Source: Iamia majanohamensis
Lineage (GTDB): Bacteria; Actinomycetota; Acidimicrobiia; Acidimicrobiales; Iamiaceae
NCBI RefSeq assembly: GCF_028532485.1
Contig: NZ_CP116942.1
Location: forward strand, 620,001 to 684,000
Reading direction: 5' to 3'
Length of the DNA stretch: 64,000 nt
The stretch's first letter is position 1. The number at the start of each line of letters is the position of its first letter. Below are positions 33,485 to 41,842 of this stretch, piece by piece. Below the pieces are notes generated by a model. That model was not told the origin of the DNA, ran no database searches, and was given only the letters and a program-made list of their open reading frames with translations. Made by a program: the position numbers and the translations under genes.

Positions 33485-34714
33485 ATGACCGCCCTCGCCC
33501 TCGTGCTGCTCGGCGTGGGGGTGGTCGGGGCCGTCCTCCACGTGCGCCGGCCCGTGCTCGTGGTCGTGCCCGTGCTCGCCGCGGCCGTGGCCGTGGCCGC
33601 TGGCCTGCTCGACGGCGACGGGCTCCGCGACGTCGTCGACGCCCTGGCCCCGCCGCTCGCCTTCCTGCTGCTGTCGGTGCCCATGGCGGTGCTGCTCGAC
33701 CGCCTCGGCGCCTTCGACGCCGTGGCCCGACGCCTCCCGGCGCGGTGGCTGGCGCCCGGGCTGTGGGCGCTGGGGGCGGTGACCGTGGCCCTGGTGAACC
33801 TGGACGCCGCCGTCGTCCTGCTGACGCCCCTCGCGGTGGCGGCGGCCCGCCGGAGCGGCCTCGACGCCCGGGGCCTCGCCCTCCAGCCGTTCCTCCTGGC
33901 CGCCCTGGCGTCGACCCTCCTGCCGGTGTCGAACCTGACGAACCTGATCGCCGAGGAGCGCGACCCGCAGGGGCCCGGTGCGTTCCTGGTGCACCTGGGC
34001 CTGCCCACGGTGGCCATGGTGGTGGTCGGCTACCTCCTGTGGGCGGTGTGGTGGCGGCCGTCGGTCCCACCCGGTGGCCCCGTGGGACCCCCGGCCTCCC
34101 CGCCGCCGCCCCGCCCCGCGGCCGAGCCTGCCCCCGCCTCGGGCGGCGACGACCGCGCCGCCACGGTGACCGCGGTGCTCGTGGGCGCCGCCCTGCTGGT
34201 CGGCTTCACCGTCGGGGGCGCCGTCGGCGTGCCGCCGTGGGTGGTGGTGGCCGTCGTCCTGGTCGGCCTGGCGGTGCGCGCCCGGGCCGTCCCCGTGCGC
34301 TCCGTGCCCTGGACCAGCGCGCTGGCCGTGCTCGCCCTGGCGGTCCTGGCGGTGGCCGCGGCGGCGCGGGTCGACATCGGTGCCCTGCTGGGCGACGGCC
34401 GGGGCCCCCTCGGCACCCTGCGGATCGTCGCCGTGGCGGCCGTCGCCGCCAACCTGGTGAACAACCTGCCCGCCTTCCTGGCCGGCGTGCCGTCGCTGCC
34501 GCCCACCGAGGGCGCCCGGTGGGCGTGGCTGCTCGGGGTCGACGCCGGGCCCACCGTCCTGGTGTCGGGCTCGCTGGCCGGCCTGCTCTGGCTGGAGGTG
34601 GTGCGGCGCAGCGGGCTGGCCCTGTCGTGGCGCGACGTGGCCCGCGCCGGGCTCCGGGTGGGCGTCCCCGCCCTCGCCGTGGGGGCGGTGGTCCTGGCCC
34701 TCACGGGCGCCTGA
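33485..34714 (+). CDS. Ion-transporter superfamily permease (ArsB/SLC13-like)
   Basis: 409-residue integral membrane protein with about ten to eleven hydrophobic segments and repeated inward hairpins: VNLDAAVVLLTPLAVAAARR and LASTLLPVSNLTNLIAEE in the first half, mirrored by LVNNLPAFLAGVPSLP and VLVSGSLAGLLWLEVVRR in the second. The inverted-repeat NLxN / NN motifs are characteristic of the ArsB/NhaD ion-transporter superfamily. A Pro-rich cytoplasmic loop lies between halves (about residue 195). The transported ion is unknown. It lies close behind the start of the kinase gene on the opposite strand. Confidence 0.82.
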   Translation: MTALALVLLGVGVVGAVLHVRRPVLVVVPVLAAAVAVAAGLLDGDGLRDVVDALAPPLAFLLLSVPMAVLLDRLGAFDAVARRLPARWLAPGLWALGAVTVALVNLDAAVVLLTPLAVAAARRSGLDARGLALQPFLLAALASTLLPVSNLTNLIAEERDPQGPGAFLVHLGLPTVAMVVVGYLLWAVWWRPSVPPGGPVGPPASPPPPRPAAEPAPASGGDDRAATVTAVLVGAALLVGFTVGGAVGVPPWVVVAVVLVGLAVRARAVPVRSVPWTSALAVLALAVLAVAAAARVDIGALLGDGRGPLGTLRIVAVAAVAANLVNNLPAFLAGVPSLPPTEGARWAWLLGVDAGPTVLVSGSLAGLLWLEVVRRSGLALSWRDVARAGLRVGVPALAVGAVVLALTGA

Positions 34715-34743
34715 CCCGGCCGGGGCGTCCGGAGGGCGAGCGG

Positions 34744-34749
34744 TAGGGT
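34744..34749 (+). promoter_or_regulatory. Leaderless -10 box (TAGGGT)
   Basis: TAGGGT, 7 nt before the GTG start of the enoyl-CoA hydratase-like gene. Confidence 0.5.
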
Positions 34750-34756
34750 CCGCGTC

Positions 34757-35560
34757 GTGCAGTCGCCGTCGTCGGACATCCGCGTCGAGGTGGGGGGCGG
34801 GGTCGCCCGGGTGACCATCGACCGCCCCGAGGTGCGCAACGCCCTCTCCTGGGACGCCATCGCCGCCCTGCGGTCCGTGGTGGCCCAGGCCCGCGACGAC
34901 GCGTCGGTGCGGGTGCTGGTGCTCACCGGCGCAGGGGACCGGGCGTTCTGCTCGGGCGCCGACCTCGGCGGCATGGCCACCGGGGAGGAGGACCCGGCCA
35001 CCACCCACGCGGCCCGGGGCGAGCTGGCCGCCCTCTTCACCGACCTGTGGGAGCTGGGCAAGCCCACCATCGCCCGGGTGCGGGGCTACGCCCTGGCCGG
35101 GGGGTTCGGCCTGGCCCTGGCGTGCGACCTGGTGGTGGCGGCCGACGACGCCACCTTCGGCACCCCCGAGGTCGACGTCGGGCTGTGGCCCCACATGATC
35201 ACGGTGCCCCTCGTGCGCTCCATGCCGCCCAAGCGGGCCCTGGAGCTGATGATGACGGGCCGTCGGGTGGGCGCGACCGAGGCCGACCGCCTCGGCTTCG
35301 TCACCCGGGTCGTGCCCGTCGCCGACCTCGACGCCGCCGTCGACGACCTGGCCGCCTCGCTCGCCCGCAAGTCGCCCACCGCCCTGCGCCTCGGGCGCGA
35401 CGCCTTCTACGCCACCTGGGACATGGCGGCGGCCGACGCCCTCGCCGCCCTGCACCCCCTCCTCACCGTCACCGCGTCGACCGCGGATGCCACCGAGGGC
35501 CTGGCCGCGTTCCGGGAGAAGCGCACCCCGGAGTGGCCCAGCACCCGGGGGACCGGGTGA
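34757..35560 (+). CDS. Enoyl-CoA hydratase/isomerase family protein (1)
   Basis: 267-residue crotonase-fold protein. IDRPEVRNALSWDAI and AFCSGADLGGMA supply the CoA site and first oxyanion-hole residue; YALAGGFGLALACDLVVAA follows, and TFGTPEVDVGLWPHM keeps a Glu at the position of a crotonase catalytic acid. Expected to act on acyl-CoA double bonds in the cytoplasm. GTG start, leaderless type. It is followed by an unrelated Pro/Ala-rich protein and a second crotonase paralog, all on the plus strand. Confidence 0.88.
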   Translation: MQSPSSDIRVEVGGGVARVTIDRPEVRNALSWDAIAALRSVVAQARDDASVRVLVLTGAGDRAFCSGADLGGMATGEEDPATTHAARGELAALFTDLWELGKPTIARVRGYALAGGFGLALACDLVVAADDATFGTPEVDVGLWPHMITVPLVRSMPPKRALELMMTGRRVGATEADRLGFVTRVVPVADLDAAVDDLAASLARKSPTALRLGRDAFYATWDMAAADALAALHPLLTVTASTADATEGLAAFREKRTPEWPSTRGTG

Positions 35561-35696
35561 GCGAGGCCGCGTCATTCGGGTCCGGGCGGGCCGGGTCCCC
35601 GGCCTGAGGGGCCGACGTCGCACGGGGTGCCGGCGACGACGTGTGACGATCCCGTGTCCGCGCTCCAAGGTGACGGCCCGCTGCCGATGGGGCCGG

Positions 35697-36695
35697 GTGA
35701 CCTCTTCCGACCGGGAGCGCTCATCGGCGGACCCGACCGGGTCGTCGGCGGTGAAGGTCGACGGCCGCGCCCCCTCGGCCGCCGTGGCCACCCGCCCTGC
35801 GCCCGCCTCCCCCCGGGCCCGCCGTCGCCCGGCCGCGGGGGCCGACGGGGCGACCATCCCCATGCCCTCGGGCGCGGCGTCGACCACGGTCGAGACCGCG
35901 CCGAGCCGTCCCGCGCCACCCGCCCCGCGCCCGACCGAGCCGCCCCCGGCTGCGGTCCCCCCTCCACCCGTGGGACCGGCCGGAGACGCCGTCGCGGCCG
36001 GGTCCGCCGCCCCGCCCGCGGCCGTGGCCCGGTCGTTCCCGGCGGTGGGCGCTGTCCCCGACCCGGTGCCCGAGGGCCCGGCCGGTGCCCCCCCGGTGCC
36101 CCCCCAGCCGCCCTTCGTGGCGACGGGCGAGGGGTGCTGGGAGGCGGTGCTGCCGAGCGCCGTGGGCCGCAGCGTGACCATCGGGGTGGAGCCGGGCGCG
36201 CTCGTGCTGGGCGGTCGCCGGGTCGCGCTCGACGCCATCTCCCAGGTCCGCTTCAAGGTGGAGGTGGGCGACGCCCTCCTGCGCCGGGCTGCGTCGGCCC
36301 GCATGACCGTGGCCGTCACCTGCGCCGACGGCTCCACCGTGCGGGCCTCGGCGCGCAACGCGGCCTCGGCCCGGCGCGCCGAGGCCATCGTGGCGACCCT
36401 CGGCTACCTCTGGGACCTGCTCGGGGACACCGCCGGGGCGCGCCAGCGCGACGACCTGCTCGAGCGCATCGACCGGGGCGGCGAGGTCCAGGTCGGCGCC
36501 CTCCGCCTCACCGCCATCGGGATCGCCTGGAAGCGCCGCGCCATCGTGCCCTGGAGCGACGTCGGCGACCCCGAGGTGCGGGAGCTGTCGGTCGTGGTGC
36601 CCACGACGGGGGAGCCCATCGTGACCTCGCTCGCCGCCGACGACGCGTACATGCTGCCGAGCCTGGTCCCGGCCCTGCGTCGCCGCTTCGGCTGA
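35697..36695 (+). CDS. Uncharacterised protein with Pro/Ala-rich N-terminus and PH-like C-terminal domain
   Basis: Not recognised as a named family. The first ~140 residues are Pro/Ala/Arg-rich and probably disordered. The C-terminal ~190 residues are ordered, alternating strands and ending in a helix: a region around VLGGRRVALDAISQVRFKVE, a helix AEAIVATLGYLWDLLGD and a second strand set VGALRLTAIGIAWKRRAIVPW. This pattern suggests one or two bacterial PH-like modules (inference). No signal peptide or membrane segment. The GTG at 35697 is a guess among several in-frame GTGs. Cytoplasmic membrane-lipid or protein docking is possible. Confidence 0.6.
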   Translation: MTSSDRERSSADPTGSSAVKVDGRAPSAAVATRPAPASPRARRRPAAGADGATIPMPSGAASTTVETAPSRPAPPAPRPTEPPPAAVPPPPVGPAGDAVAAGSAAPPAAVARSFPAVGAVPDPVPEGPAGAPPVPPQPPFVATGEGCWEAVLPSAVGRSVTIGVEPGALVLGGRRVALDAISQVRFKVEVGDALLRRAASARMTVAVTCADGSTVRASARNAASARRAEAIVATLGYLWDLLGDTAGARQRDDLLERIDRGGEVQVGALRLTAIGIAWKRRAIVPWSDVGDPEVRELSVVVPTTGEPIVTSLAADDAYMLPSLVPALRRRFG

Positions 36696-36748
36696 GGCCC
36701 CCCACCGGCCCGGCCGGGCGGCCGGACGGCCCCGGCGTGGCGTCGCAG

Positions 36749-36754
36749 TACGGT
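36749..36754 (+). promoter_or_regulatory. Leaderless -10 box (TACGGT)
   Basis: TACGGT, 8 nt before the ATG of the second crotonase-fold gene. Confidence 0.5.
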
Positions 36755-36762
36755 CCCCGGCC

Positions 36763-37491
36763 ATGTCCGTCCACGTCGAGCCCTCCGGCGCGGTGCGCCT
36801 CGTCACCATCGACCGCCCCGATCGGCGCAACGCCCTCGACGCCGACCACGTCGAGGCCCTGCGGGCCGCCGTGGCCGACGCCCCCTCCGGCACCCGCGCC
36901 CTGGTGCTCCAGGGGGTCGAGGGCCACTTCTGCGCCGGCGCCGACCTGAAGGGCATCGAGGGACCCGAGTTCGCCACCCTGCTCCGGGGCCTCCTCCACG
37001 CCCTGCGCGACGCCCCCTTCCCCTGCCTCGCCGCCCTCGAGGGCGCGGTGCTCGGCGCCGGGACGCAGCTGGCCATCGCCTGCGACCTGCGGACGACCAC
37101 GCCGGACGCCACCCTCGGCATCCCCGCCGCCAAGCTGGGCCTGATGGTGGACCCGTGGACCGTCCAGCGCCTGGTCGCGCTCGCGGGCCAGGGCGTGGCC
37201 CGCACCATGCTGCTGGCCGCCGACCCGGTGTCGGGTGAGGACGCCCACCGCCTGGGCCTGGCCCAGCGGCTGGGACCCCCGGAGGAGGCCCGCTCGTGGG
37301 CGGCGGAGATCGCCACCAAGGCACCGCTCACCATCGCCGGCCACAAGCTGGTGCTCAACGCCCTCGACCCCCCGCTGCCCGACGACCCCGCGGTGGGCGA
37401 GGCCTTCGACCGGGCCTGGTCCAGCGACGACCTCGTCGAGGGCAAGGCCGCCTTCGCCGAGCGCCGCCCCCCCGACTTCCAGGGCCGGTAG
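36763..37491 (+). CDS. Enoyl-CoA hydratase/isomerase family protein (2), catalytic Glu position changed
   Basis: 242-residue crotonase-fold protein. The CoA/oxyanion motifs are present (IDRPDRRNALDADHV; HFCAGADLKGIEG; GAVLGAGTQLAIACDL). Where active hydratases have a PE motif, this one reads LGIPAAKLGLMVD, with Ala in place of Glu. It may therefore be an isomerase, a thioesterase-like or a hydrolytic crotonase rather than a hydratase. The protein is short (usual 255-270) and lacks part of the C-terminal helices. Leaderless-type start. It ends just before a block of dispersed repeats. Confidence 0.85.
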   Translation: MSVHVEPSGAVRLVTIDRPDRRNALDADHVEALRAAVADAPSGTRALVLQGVEGHFCAGADLKGIEGPEFATLLRGLLHALRDAPFPCLAALEGAVLGAGTQLAIACDLRTTTPDATLGIPAAKLGLMVDPWTVQRLVALAGQGVARTMLLAADPVSGEDAHRLGLAQRLGPPEEARSWAAEIATKAPLTIAGHKLVLNALDPPLPDDPAVGEAFDRAWSSDDLVEGKAAFAERRPPDFQGR

Positions 37492-37492
37492 T

Positions 37493-37651
37493 CGTCGTCA
37501 CTCGCTCGCTGGCGCTCGCTCCGTTCCGACGAGCTGAGGGTGCTCGCTGCGCTCGCGCCGAGGGATCCCGGCAGGGGGCGGCTCGTCCCTCGCAGCCCCC
37601 TGCCTCATCCCGGGGGAGACCCCCGGACCCCCAGCGGCAGAGCCGGCCCTC
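37493..37651 (-). repeat. Dispersed GC-rich repeat, copy 1 (inverted)
   Basis: Read on the minus strand it begins GAGGGCCGGCTCTGCCGCTG, continues with a GGGGGTCTCCCCC hairpin and GCTGCGAGGGACGAGCCG, and ends in GGAACGGAGCGAGCG. It is closely similar to 61990-62140 and related to 46045-46204. The stretch 37492-37854 holds no gene; copies 1 and 2 face each other in it. Confidence 0.65.
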
Positions 37652-37714
37652 ACGCACGAGGTGACGCAGGGACCCTCTGGGCGGACGACGGGTCGAGGGC
37701 GCGACGCACCTGCA

Positions 37715-37858
37715 GCCCGGCGCAGCCGCTTGGGGGTCTGGGGGCGGAGCCCCCAGGGGGAGGGAGCCGGTCCAGCTTGCTGGTCGGCGACCTGGGCGTC
37801 GGCGGAGCCGACCCGATCAGCTCGAGCGAGGAGCTTGCTCCGAGCTCGAAACCCTCAG
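37715..37858 (+). repeat. Dispersed GC-rich repeat, copy 2 (diverged)
   Basis: Shares GCGCAGCCGCTTGGGGG, a GGGGGCGGAGCCCCC hairpin and a closing CAGCTCGAGCGAGGAGCTTG with the other copies, but its middle differs. It abuts the end of the sortase gene and could form that gene's terminator. Confidence 0.5.
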
Positions 37859-38931
37859 CTGAGGCCGATGGTGCGGACGAAGCCCTCGAAGCTGAAGCTC
37901 TCGAAGAAGAGGTAGAGGACCACCAGGCACACGGGTGTCCCCACCAGGTAGGGGAGGATCCAGGGGTAGCGGCGGCTGCGACGGCCGAGGTGGGCGAGGA
38001 GGCGGGTGAGGCCCCACAGCGCCACGCACACCAGCCCCCACCAGGCCCCGGGGAAGGTCAGCGCCGGCTCGGTGGCGAAGGCGTCGATGACCTCGGCGCC
38101 GCCACCCGCGCCGCCCTCCTCGAGGGCCTGCTCGGCGGCCTCGTCCTGGCCCTCCAGCCTCGGCACCGGGTTCCCCACCAGGCGGGCCGACACGATGATG
38201 CGCTCGGCCGCCGAGAACTCCGGGTGGCAGGCCGTGAGGGTGAGGCGGTCGTCGCCCTTGTCCTCCAGCACCGACACGTCGTCGGGCGCCACGATCTCGG
38301 TGCCGATCACCTCGTAGGTGAACTCGCCCTGCGGCGTGGTGAAGAAGACCTGGTCGCCGGGCACGAGGTCGTCGACGTCCTTCAGCGGCGCCCCGTAGGT
38401 GGTGCGGTGGCCGGCCACCGCGGCGTTGCCGGCCTGGCCCGGCAGCGGGGTGCCGGGGTAGTGGGCCGAGCCCCGCTTCAGCTGGTCGGTGCCGGTGCCC
38501 TGCACGGTGTACTGCGGGGTGGAGAGGCCGATGGCCGGGATGGTGTAGCTGCCCACCACCTCGCCCAGCGCCGGCGGCGGGACGGCGGCCGCCACCTGGG
38601 GTGGGGCCGTGGTGGGCGGGGCGCCGGGGTCGGGTGCGGCGGTCGACGGCGGGGCGGTGGCGTCGGGGGCCTGGTCGACCTGCTCCTCCAGGGCGGCGTA
38701 CTCGTCGGCCAGCTGGTCCTGGGCCCGGGCCGTCTGGAGGCCGGTCCCCCAGAGCTGGTAGGCGACGAGCAGGAGGATGACCACGCCGCTGGTGACCATG
38801 AAGCGCCCGACCGACCCCACCACCCGGGCCACCCGGTGGCGGCCCCCGGGGCCGGGCCCGTCGCCGGCGCCGGCCGGGTCGGGCGCGGTGTCGGGCGGGT
38901 CCCCGGCCACCTCGGGGTCGGAGGTCAGCAC
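37855..38931 (-). CDS. Class E sortase
   Basis: 358-residue membrane transpeptidase that would attach proteins to the cell wall outside the membrane. An N-terminal membrane helix (about residues 45-62) is followed by a Pro/Ala/Thr-rich stalk. The sortase domain has His175 in AVAGHRTTYG, catalytic Cys235 in LTLTACHPEF and Arg250 in IIVSARL. Unusually for a simple sortase it carries two more hydrophobic helices at the C-terminus (about residues 295-345), seen in some actinobacterial class E enzymes. No LPxTG- or LAxTG-type substrate is adjacent. Leaderless TAGGAT box 6 nt before the GTG. Confidence 0.9.
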   Translation of the reverse strand: MLTSDPEVAGDPPDTAPDPAGAGDGPGPGGRHRVARVVGSVGRFMVTSGVVILLLVAYQLWGTGLQTARAQDQLADEYAALEEQVDQAPDATAPPSTAAPDPGAPPTTAPPQVAAAVPPPALGEVVGSYTIPAIGLSTPQYTVQGTGTDQLKRGSAHYPGTPLPGQAGNAAVAGHRTTYGAPLKDVDDLVPGDQVFFTTPQGEFTYEVIGTEIVAPDDVSVLEDKGDDRLTLTACHPEFSAAERIIVSARLVGNPVPRLEGQDEAAEQALEEGGAGGGAEVIDAFATEPALTFPGAWWGLVCVALWGLTRLLAHLGRRSRRYPWILPYLVGTPVCLVVLYLFFESFSFEGFVRTIGLS

Positions 38932-38937
38932 GGGCGG

Positions 38938-38943
38938 ATCCTA
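38938..38943 (-). promoter_or_regulatory. Leaderless -10 box (TAGGAT)
   Basis: TAGGAT on the minus strand, 6 nt before the sortase GTG start. Confidence 0.5.
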
Positions 38944-38962
38944 GGCCAGCACAGGGCTCCGG

Positions 38963-38968
38963 TAGCCT
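38963..38968 (+). promoter_or_regulatory. -10 box of the ccm operon (TAGCCT)
   Basis: TAGCCT, 11 nt before the ccmA ATG, giving at most a very short leader. It is only 19 bp from the sortase -10 on the other strand, so the two promoters share their upstream DNA. Confidence 0.5.
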
Positions 38969-38979
38969 GCGGCCCTCTC

Positions 38980-39690
38980 ATGGAGCCCGTCGTCGACCTC
39001 CGTGGCGCCGTCGCCCTCGTCGGTCGCTTCCCCGCCCTCGCCGGGGCCGACCTGGAGGTCGGGCCCGGCGAGGTGGTGCTGCTCCAGGGTCCCAACGGGG
39101 CGGGCAAGACCACGCTGCTGCGCTGCTGCGCCGGCCTGGTGCCGGTGGTCGACGGGGTGGCCCGGGTCCTCGGCTGCGACCTGCGGGCCGACCGACGCCA
39201 GGTCCGTCGTCGGGTGGGCCTGCTGGCCCACGCCACGGGCCTCTACGACGAGCTCACGGTGGAGGCCAACGTGGCCTTCTGGGGCCGGGCCGGCGGCTGC
39301 CGGCCCGAGGACGTGGAGGCGGCCCTGGCCCGGATGGGCCTCGACGGCCGCCTCCGCTCGGTCGACGTGGGCCGGCTGTCGGCCGGCCAGAGGCGCCGCA
39401 CCTCCCTGGCGGTCCTGCTCGCCCGGAGGCCCGAGCTGTGGCTGCTGGACGAGCCCCACGCCGGGCTCGACCAGGCCGGGCGCGACCTGGTCGACGGGCT
39501 GATCGGCGACGCCTCGGCCGCCGGGGTCACCGTCCTGCTCTCGTCCCACGAGCTGGACCGGGCCGCCGCCGTGGCCCACCGCCAGGTCGAGGTCGTGGGC
39601 GGCCACGTCCGGCCCGTGCCGTCGGCCGACGAGCCGCCGGCCGCACCGGCGGAGGTCGACGTCGAGCCCGGGGGCCCCGATGTGGCGTGA
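38980..39690 (+). CDS. ccmA: Heme exporter ATPase CcmA
   Basis: 236-residue ABC ATPase of the System I cytochrome c maturation machinery; with CcmB it powers release of holo-CcmE from CcmC. Walker A LLQGPNGAGKTTLLRCCAGL, signature LSAGQRRRTSLAVLL, Walker B LWLLDEPHAGLD and H-loop LLSSHELD are all present. The last 25 residues are a Pro/Ala/Glu-rich tail. First gene of a nine-gene operon; its 3' end overlaps ccmB by 11 bp. Confidence 0.93.
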   Translation: MEPVVDLRGAVALVGRFPALAGADLEVGPGEVVLLQGPNGAGKTTLLRCCAGLVPVVDGVARVLGCDLRADRRQVRRRVGLLAHATGLYDELTVEANVAFWGRAGGCRPEDVEAALARMGLDGRLRSVDVGRLSAGQRRRTSLAVLLARRPELWLLDEPHAGLDQAGRDLVDGLIGDASAAGVTVLLSSHELDRAAAVAHRQVEVVGGHVRPVPSADEPPAAPAEVDVEPGGPDVA

Positions 39691-40348
39691 CGCCCTGCTG
39701 GTCGCAGGCAAGGACCTCCGCATCGAGGGACGGACCCGGGTCGCCCTCAACCAGGTGGCCCCCTTCGCGGTGCTGGTGCTGCTGCTGTTCGCCTTCGCCC
39801 TCGACTCGGACCGGGTCGTGCTGCGCGACGCCACGCCCGGGCTGTTCTGGGTGGCCGTGCTCCTGGCCGCCCTCCTCGCCGTCCAGCGGGCCTTCGCCCT
39901 GGAGGCCGTCGACGGCGTGCCCGACGCCCTGCGCCTCTCGGGGCTGCACCCGGCCGGCATCTTCCTCGGCAAGGTCCTGGCCGTCTCGGTCCAGCTCCTC
40001 GCCCTCGAGGCCCTCCTCGGGCTCGGCGTGGTGGTCCTCTACGACGCCGCCCTCGACGCGCCGCTCCTGCTCGTGGCCGCCTCGGTGGGGGCGACGCTCG
40101 GCCTCGCGGCCGTCGGCTGCCTGTACGGGATCCTGGCCGCCGGCCAGCGGGTCGCCCAGACCCTGCTGCCCCTGCTGCTGCTGCCCGCCCTGGCCCCGCT
40201 CCTGCTGGCCGCCACCCAGGCGTGGAACGCCGGCGTCGACGGGGTGCCGTCCGAGGGCCTGCGCTGGCTCGGCCTGCTGGTGCTGTTCGCGGCCGCCTAC
40301 CTCACGGCCGGCGTGGCCACCTTCGGGATCCTCCTCGACGACGCCTGA
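39680..40348 (+). CDS. ccmB: Heme exporter membrane protein CcmB
   Basis: 222-residue membrane protein with six hydrophobic helices (for example VAPFAVLVLLLFAFAL and TLLPLLLLPALAPLLLAATQ). It opens with LLVAGKDLRIEGRTR, the CcmB N-terminal signature of an amphipathic start before helix 1. The conserved AFALEAVDGVPDALRLS segment follows helix 2. It overlaps ccmA by 11 bp. Partner of CcmA in the inner membrane. Confidence 0.92.
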   Translation: MWRDALLVAGKDLRIEGRTRVALNQVAPFAVLVLLLFAFALDSDRVVLRDATPGLFWVAVLLAALLAVQRAFALEAVDGVPDALRLSGLHPAGIFLGKVLAVSVQLLALEALLGLGVVVLYDAALDAPLLLVAASVGATLGLAAVGCLYGILAAGQRVAQTLLPLLLLPALAPLLLAATQAWNAGVDGVPSEGLRWLGLLVLFAAAYLTAGVATFGILLDDA

Positions 40349-40419
40349 GCAGGGCCCCGCGGGTCGTGCCCGCCGCGACTTGCCAGGGGGGGCGTCCGTG
40401 GGGTGCGCTTGTACCGCCC

Positions 40420-41211
40420 ATGGACGAGACCACCGCCTCCAAGGCCACCCGCGTTCTGGGGGCCGTCAGCCTCGTCGGGCTCGCGCTCCTGGTGCTGTTC
40501 GGCCTGGTGATCTCGGGTCCCGACAACGCCTCGGTGGGCGTCGACGCCAACGGCGCGCCCACCGGCCAGGGCGAGGTCGTCCGCATCATGTACGTCCACG
40601 TGCCCACCGCGATCATCGCCTTCCTCGCCTTCTTCGTCACCGTGGCCGGCAGCATCGGGTACCTGGTGCGCCGCTCCGAGTGGTGGGACCTGGTGGCCCA
40701 CGCCTCGGCCGAGCTCGGTGCGGTGCTGCTGTTCGCCACCCTCGTCACCGGCGCCCTCTGGGGCGAGCCCACCTGGGGCACCTACTGGGAGTGGCAGGAC
40801 GCCCGCCTCACCACCACCGCGGTGCTGTTCTTCCTCGTCCTCGGCTACCTCGCCGTCCGCCGCCTGCCCCTCGAGCGGGACCGCCGCTCCCGCCTGGCCG
40901 CCGTGGTCGGCCTCCTGCTCGGCCCGGCCACGATCGTGTGCCACTACGCCACCACCTGGTGGCGCACCCTCCACCAGGGGCCCACCATCAGCCGCCTCGA
41001 CCCCCAGATCGAGGGCACCATGCTCTTCAGCCTGATGCTCGGCATGGCCGTGTTCCTGGCGCTCTACGCCTGGCTGCTGCTGCACCGCTTCCGGGTGCTG
41101 TGGCTGGAGAACCGGGTCGAGGACCTGGGCCTCGACGTGGCCCTGGCCGAGCGCCGGGCCGAGGCCGCCACGCCGCCCGCCGGGCCCACGCCCACGGGGG
41201 TGTCGTCGTGA
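40420..41211 (+). CDS. ccmC: Heme-handling protein CcmC
   Basis: 263-residue membrane protein that presents heme to CcmE. The tryptophan-rich WWD-type segment reads GALWGEPTWGTYWEWQDARL, between the two heme-ligand histidines expected in IMYVHVPTA and TTWWRTLHQGPT. Six helices are visible. The ATG follows GTACC at short distance. It is joined to ccmD by a TGATG stop/start overlap. Length is a little above the usual 240-250 because of a C-terminal Pro/Ala tail. Confidence 0.92.
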   Translation: MDETTASKATRVLGAVSLVGLALLVLFGLVISGPDNASVGVDANGAPTGQGEVVRIMYVHVPTAIIAFLAFFVTVAGSIGYLVRRSEWWDLVAHASAELGAVLLFATLVTGALWGEPTWGTYWEWQDARLTTTAVLFFLVLGYLAVRRLPLERDRRSRLAAVVGLLLGPATIVCHYATTWWRTLHQGPTISRLDPQIEGTMLFSLMLGMAVFLALYAWLLLHRFRVLWLENRVEDLGLDVALAERRAEAATPPAGPTPTGVSS

Positions 41212-41354
41212 TGCTCGCCCTCTCCGCCTGGGGCTCGGTGGCGGTGTCCTGGATCGTGGTGTTCGCCTCGGTGGCGATCCTGGCGGTGCGCAGCGCCCAG
41301 CGCGGCCGCCGCCTGGCCAAGCAGGTGCCGGAGGACCAGCGCCGGTGGATGTGA
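41211..41354 (+). CDS. ccmD: Small membrane protein CcmD
   Basis: 47-residue protein with one hydrophobic helix (VAVSWIVVFASVAILAV) followed by a basic tail (RSAQRGRRLAKQ), the pattern of CcmD, which helps release holo-CcmE from CcmC. The ATG overlaps the ccmC stop (TGATG) and its own stop overlaps the ccmE GTG. Sequence identity to known CcmD proteins is too low to judge by eye; position and shape decide. Confidence 0.8.
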   Translation: MLALSAWGSVAVSWIVVFASVAILAVRSAQRGRRLAKQVPEDQRRWM

Positions 41355-41842
41355 ACGGCCCCGACCTCGACCTCAGCCCCCGCACCGGTCCGTCGGACGG
41401 CGGCACCGCGGGCCGTCCCCGCCGCAGCCGTGCCCGCGCCTGGGTCGGCGGCCTGGTGATCGTGGGCCTGCTCGGCGCCATCGGCGTCGTGCTGGTCCGC
41501 CAGCTCGACGGCGCGTCGCTCTACTACTACAACGTCGACGAGGCGGTGGCCCAGCGGTCCGACATCGGCGACCGCCGCATCCGCATCCAGGGCACCGTCG
41601 TCGGCCAGCCCGACGAGGTCGACGACGAGACGCTCGACTTCACCGTGGCCTTCGAGGGCGAGTCGGTCGACGTGCGCTACTCGGGCGTCGAGCCCCCGCC
41701 GCTGTTCGGAGCGGGCACGCCCTCGGTCCTGGAGGGCCGCTTCGCCGAGGACGGGCGGTTCCGGTCCGACCGCATCGTCATCAAGCACACCGAGGACTAC
41801 AAGGAGAGCAACTCGGACCGGGTCGCACCGGAGGACCCGTGA
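41351..41842 (+). CDS. ccmE: Heme chaperone CcmE
   Basis: 163-residue membrane-anchored OB-fold protein that carries heme covalently to CcmF. An N-terminal helix (WVGGLVIVGLLGAIGVVLVR) precedes the beta-barrel, and the heme-binding His is H146 in IKHTEDYKE, matching the HxxxY motif (usually HDENY) with Tyr150. VDVRYSGVEPPPLF is the conserved central strand and loop. The GTG at 41351 was chosen for its 4-bp overlap with ccmD; a GTG two codons earlier is possible. Confidence 0.92.
   Translation: MNGPDLDLSPRTGPSDGGTAGRPRRSRARAWVGGLVIVGLLGAIGVVLVRQLDGASLYYYNVDEAVAQRSDIGDRRIRIQGTVVGQPDEVDDETLDFTVAFEGESVDVRYSGVEPPPLFGAGTPSVLEGRFAEDGRFRSDRIVIKHTEDYKESNSDRVAPEDP

Noticed and set aside
33419-36388. 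A 989-codon frame opposite the permease and crotonase genes
   Set aside because: Shadow of conserved genes on the other strand; no recognisable domain and odd composition.
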